In this document: positions 6,687-7,675 of the stretch, one piece after another
Layout of the letters: each line of letters starts with the position of its first letter
How positions within the stretch are numbered: position 1 is the first letter of the stretch
Origin: an uncultured Clostridia bacterium
GTDB lineage: Bacteria; Bacillota; Clostridia; Christensenellales; Borkfalkiaceae
Assembly (NCBI GenBank): GCA_934254725.1
Contig: CAKQLR010000064.1
Location: forward strand, 1-7,675
Reading direction: 5' to 3'
Length of the DNA: 7,675 nucleotides
Notes under the pieces: generated by a model
Told to the model about the DNA's origin: nothing
Databases searched by the model: none
Seen by the model: only the letters and a program-made list of their open reading frames with translations
Program-made: the position numbers and the translations under genes

Positions 6687-7675
6687 TGGCTGTATTTTCC
6701 GGACTTAGCGAAAAATTAAATCACATCTTTGCAAAGATGACAAAACGAGGCAAACTTGACGAATACGAAATCAAGCAAGCCATGCGTGAAGTGCGTATCG
6801 CCCTTTTAGAGGCTGACGTTAATATAGGCGTTGCTAAAAAATTCATAAACGACGTAAGCGAGAAAGCTTTGGGTCAGGATATACTGAAAAGTCTTAGTCC
6901 CGCTCAACAGGTTATTAAGGTCGTAAACGAAGAACTGACCGCTCTTATGGGCAGCACCAATTCCAAACTTGAATGGAAGGGCGCGCCTACTGTAATTATG
7001 ATGTGCGGACTTCAGGGCGCAGGTAAAACCACGCTTTGCGGAAAGCTCGCTCTTTATTTGAAAAAACAAGGGAAAAAGGTTCTTCTCATCGCATGCGACG
7101 TTTATCGTCCCGCCGCAATAAATCAATTAAAAATCGTAAGCGAAAAAGCTAATACAGAAATATTCGAACAGGGACAGGGTGATCCCGTTCAAATAGCGAA
7201 AAAAGGCGTTGATTATGCAAAATCTTACGGCTTTGATTATGCGATAATAGATACTGCCGGCAGACTTCATATAGACGATGCTCTTATGACAGAGCTTGAA
7301 AATATAAAAGCTACCGTTTCGCCTGCGGAAATTCTTCTTACCGTTGACTCGATGACAGGTCAAGACGCAGTTAACGTTGCAAAAACCTTTAACGAAAGGC
7401 TTGACGTGACCGGTGTGGTTTTGACCAAGCTTGACGGCGATACGAGGGGCGGCGCGTGCCTTTCTATAAAAGCGGTTACCGGTAAACCCATTAAATTTTC
7501 GAGCGTCGGCGAAAAACTTACAGATCTTGAGCCGTTTTATCCCGACAGAATGGCGTCGAGAATACTCGGAATGGGCGATGTTTTGTCTTTGATAGAAAAA
7601 GCCGAGCAGGCGATAAGCGAAGATCAGGCAAAGAAGCTCGAAAAAAAGTTCAGAGAAAACAGCTTCACTTTAGAG
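6686..7675 (+). CDS. ffh: Ffh, signal recognition particle GTPase (5' part, 3' end outside window)
   Basis: Ffh (SRP54) binds the SRP RNA and the signal sequences of nascent membrane proteins and hands them to FtsY. The frame is open from the ATG at 6686 to the last base, giving 330 of about 450 residues; most of the methionine-rich M domain lies beyond the window. The N domain is about 1-95, with REVRIALLEADVNIGVAK (34-51). G-domain motifs are GLQGAGKTT (108-116), CDVYRPAAINQL (137-148), DTAGRLH (189-195), DSMTGQDAVN (221-230), TKLDGDTRGGA (247-257) and the linker DRMASRILGMGDVLSLIEKA, which is nearly invariant. The closing loop reads FSSVGEK (271-277), where most homologues have FxGxGEK, so the first glycine is serine. 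The ATG overlaps the ylxM stop as TGATG. The call is secure. Confidence 0.97.
   Translation, partial: MAVFSGLSEKLNHIFAKMTKRGKLDEYEIKQAMREVRIALLEADVNIGVAKKFINDVSEKALGQDILKSLSPAQQVIKVVNEELTALMGSTNSKLEWKGAPTVIMMCGLQGAGKTTLCGKLALYLKKQGKKVLLIACDVYRPAAINQLKIVSEKANTEIFEQGQGDPVQIAKKGVDYAKSYGFDYAIIDTAGRLHIDDALMTELENIKATVSPAEILLTVDSMTGQDAVNVAKTFNERLDVTGVVLTKLDGDTRGGACLSIKAVTGKPIKFSSVGEKLTDLEPFYPDRMASRILGMGDVLSLIEKAEQAISEDQAKKLEKKFRENSFTLE

Noticed and set aside
6806..7363. Two minus-strand open frames opposite ffh (6806-7126 and 7127-7363)
   Set aside because: Both are opposite the strongly conserved Ffh N and G domains, lack ribosome binding sites and resemble no family; shadow frames.
1..7675. A novel defence, mobile or biosynthetic system
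   Set aside because: Every long + strand frame is a recognised housekeeping gene in a known order. There are no terminal repeats, transposase, integrase, repeat arrays or unexplained stretches over about 120 bases.

Overview
The window is a conserved bacterial housekeeping cluster, entirely on the + strand, in the order plsX (3' part) – rnc – smc – ftsY – ylxM – ffh (5' part). This order is a hallmark of Firmicutes (Bacillota). The moderate GC, the lack of an acidic A domain on FtsY, the presence of YlxM and the GGAGG-type ribosome binding sites all fit a Clostridia-like organism, perhaps one of the uncultivated gut lineages. I cannot name a genus from sequence alone.

Layout. Positions 1-833 hold the last 276 codons of PlsX (phosphate acyltransferase). 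Its stop overlaps the start of rnc (830-1687, RNase III) as ATGA. After 15 bases comes smc (1703-5290), a full-length chromosome condensation ATPase that starts at TTG. A 68-base spacer holding an imperfect GC-rich hairpin leads to ftsY (5359-6255, SRP receptor GTPase). A 116-base AT-rich spacer follows. It carries a consensus housekeeping promoter (TTGACA, 17 bases, TATAAT) and an intrinsic-terminator-like hairpin whose six-T run directly touches the ATG of ylxM (6372-6686). The ylxM stop overlaps the ATG of ffh (6686 to the window end), which is cut off at codon 330. ffh is a clear gene although it runs off the edge.

How the genes work together. PlsX feeds phospholipid synthesis. RNase III matures rRNA and other structured RNA, in Firmicutes including the SRP RNA. 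SMC organises the chromosome. FtsY, YlxM and Ffh belong to the signal recognition particle pathway, which targets nascent membrane proteins. plsX, rnc and smc look like one transcription unit with tight junctions. ftsY may be partly uncoupled by the hairpin before it, and ylxM-ffh appear to have their own promoter.

I found no mobile element, CRISPR array, tRNA, rRNA, defence system or unknown gene. The points most worth a second look are regulatory: the promoter/terminator overlap before ylxM, the missing Shine-Dalgarno there, the smc-ftsY hairpin, the absence of acpP between plsX and rnc, and a long lysine-rich tail on RNase III. I see no evidence for a novel multi-gene system.
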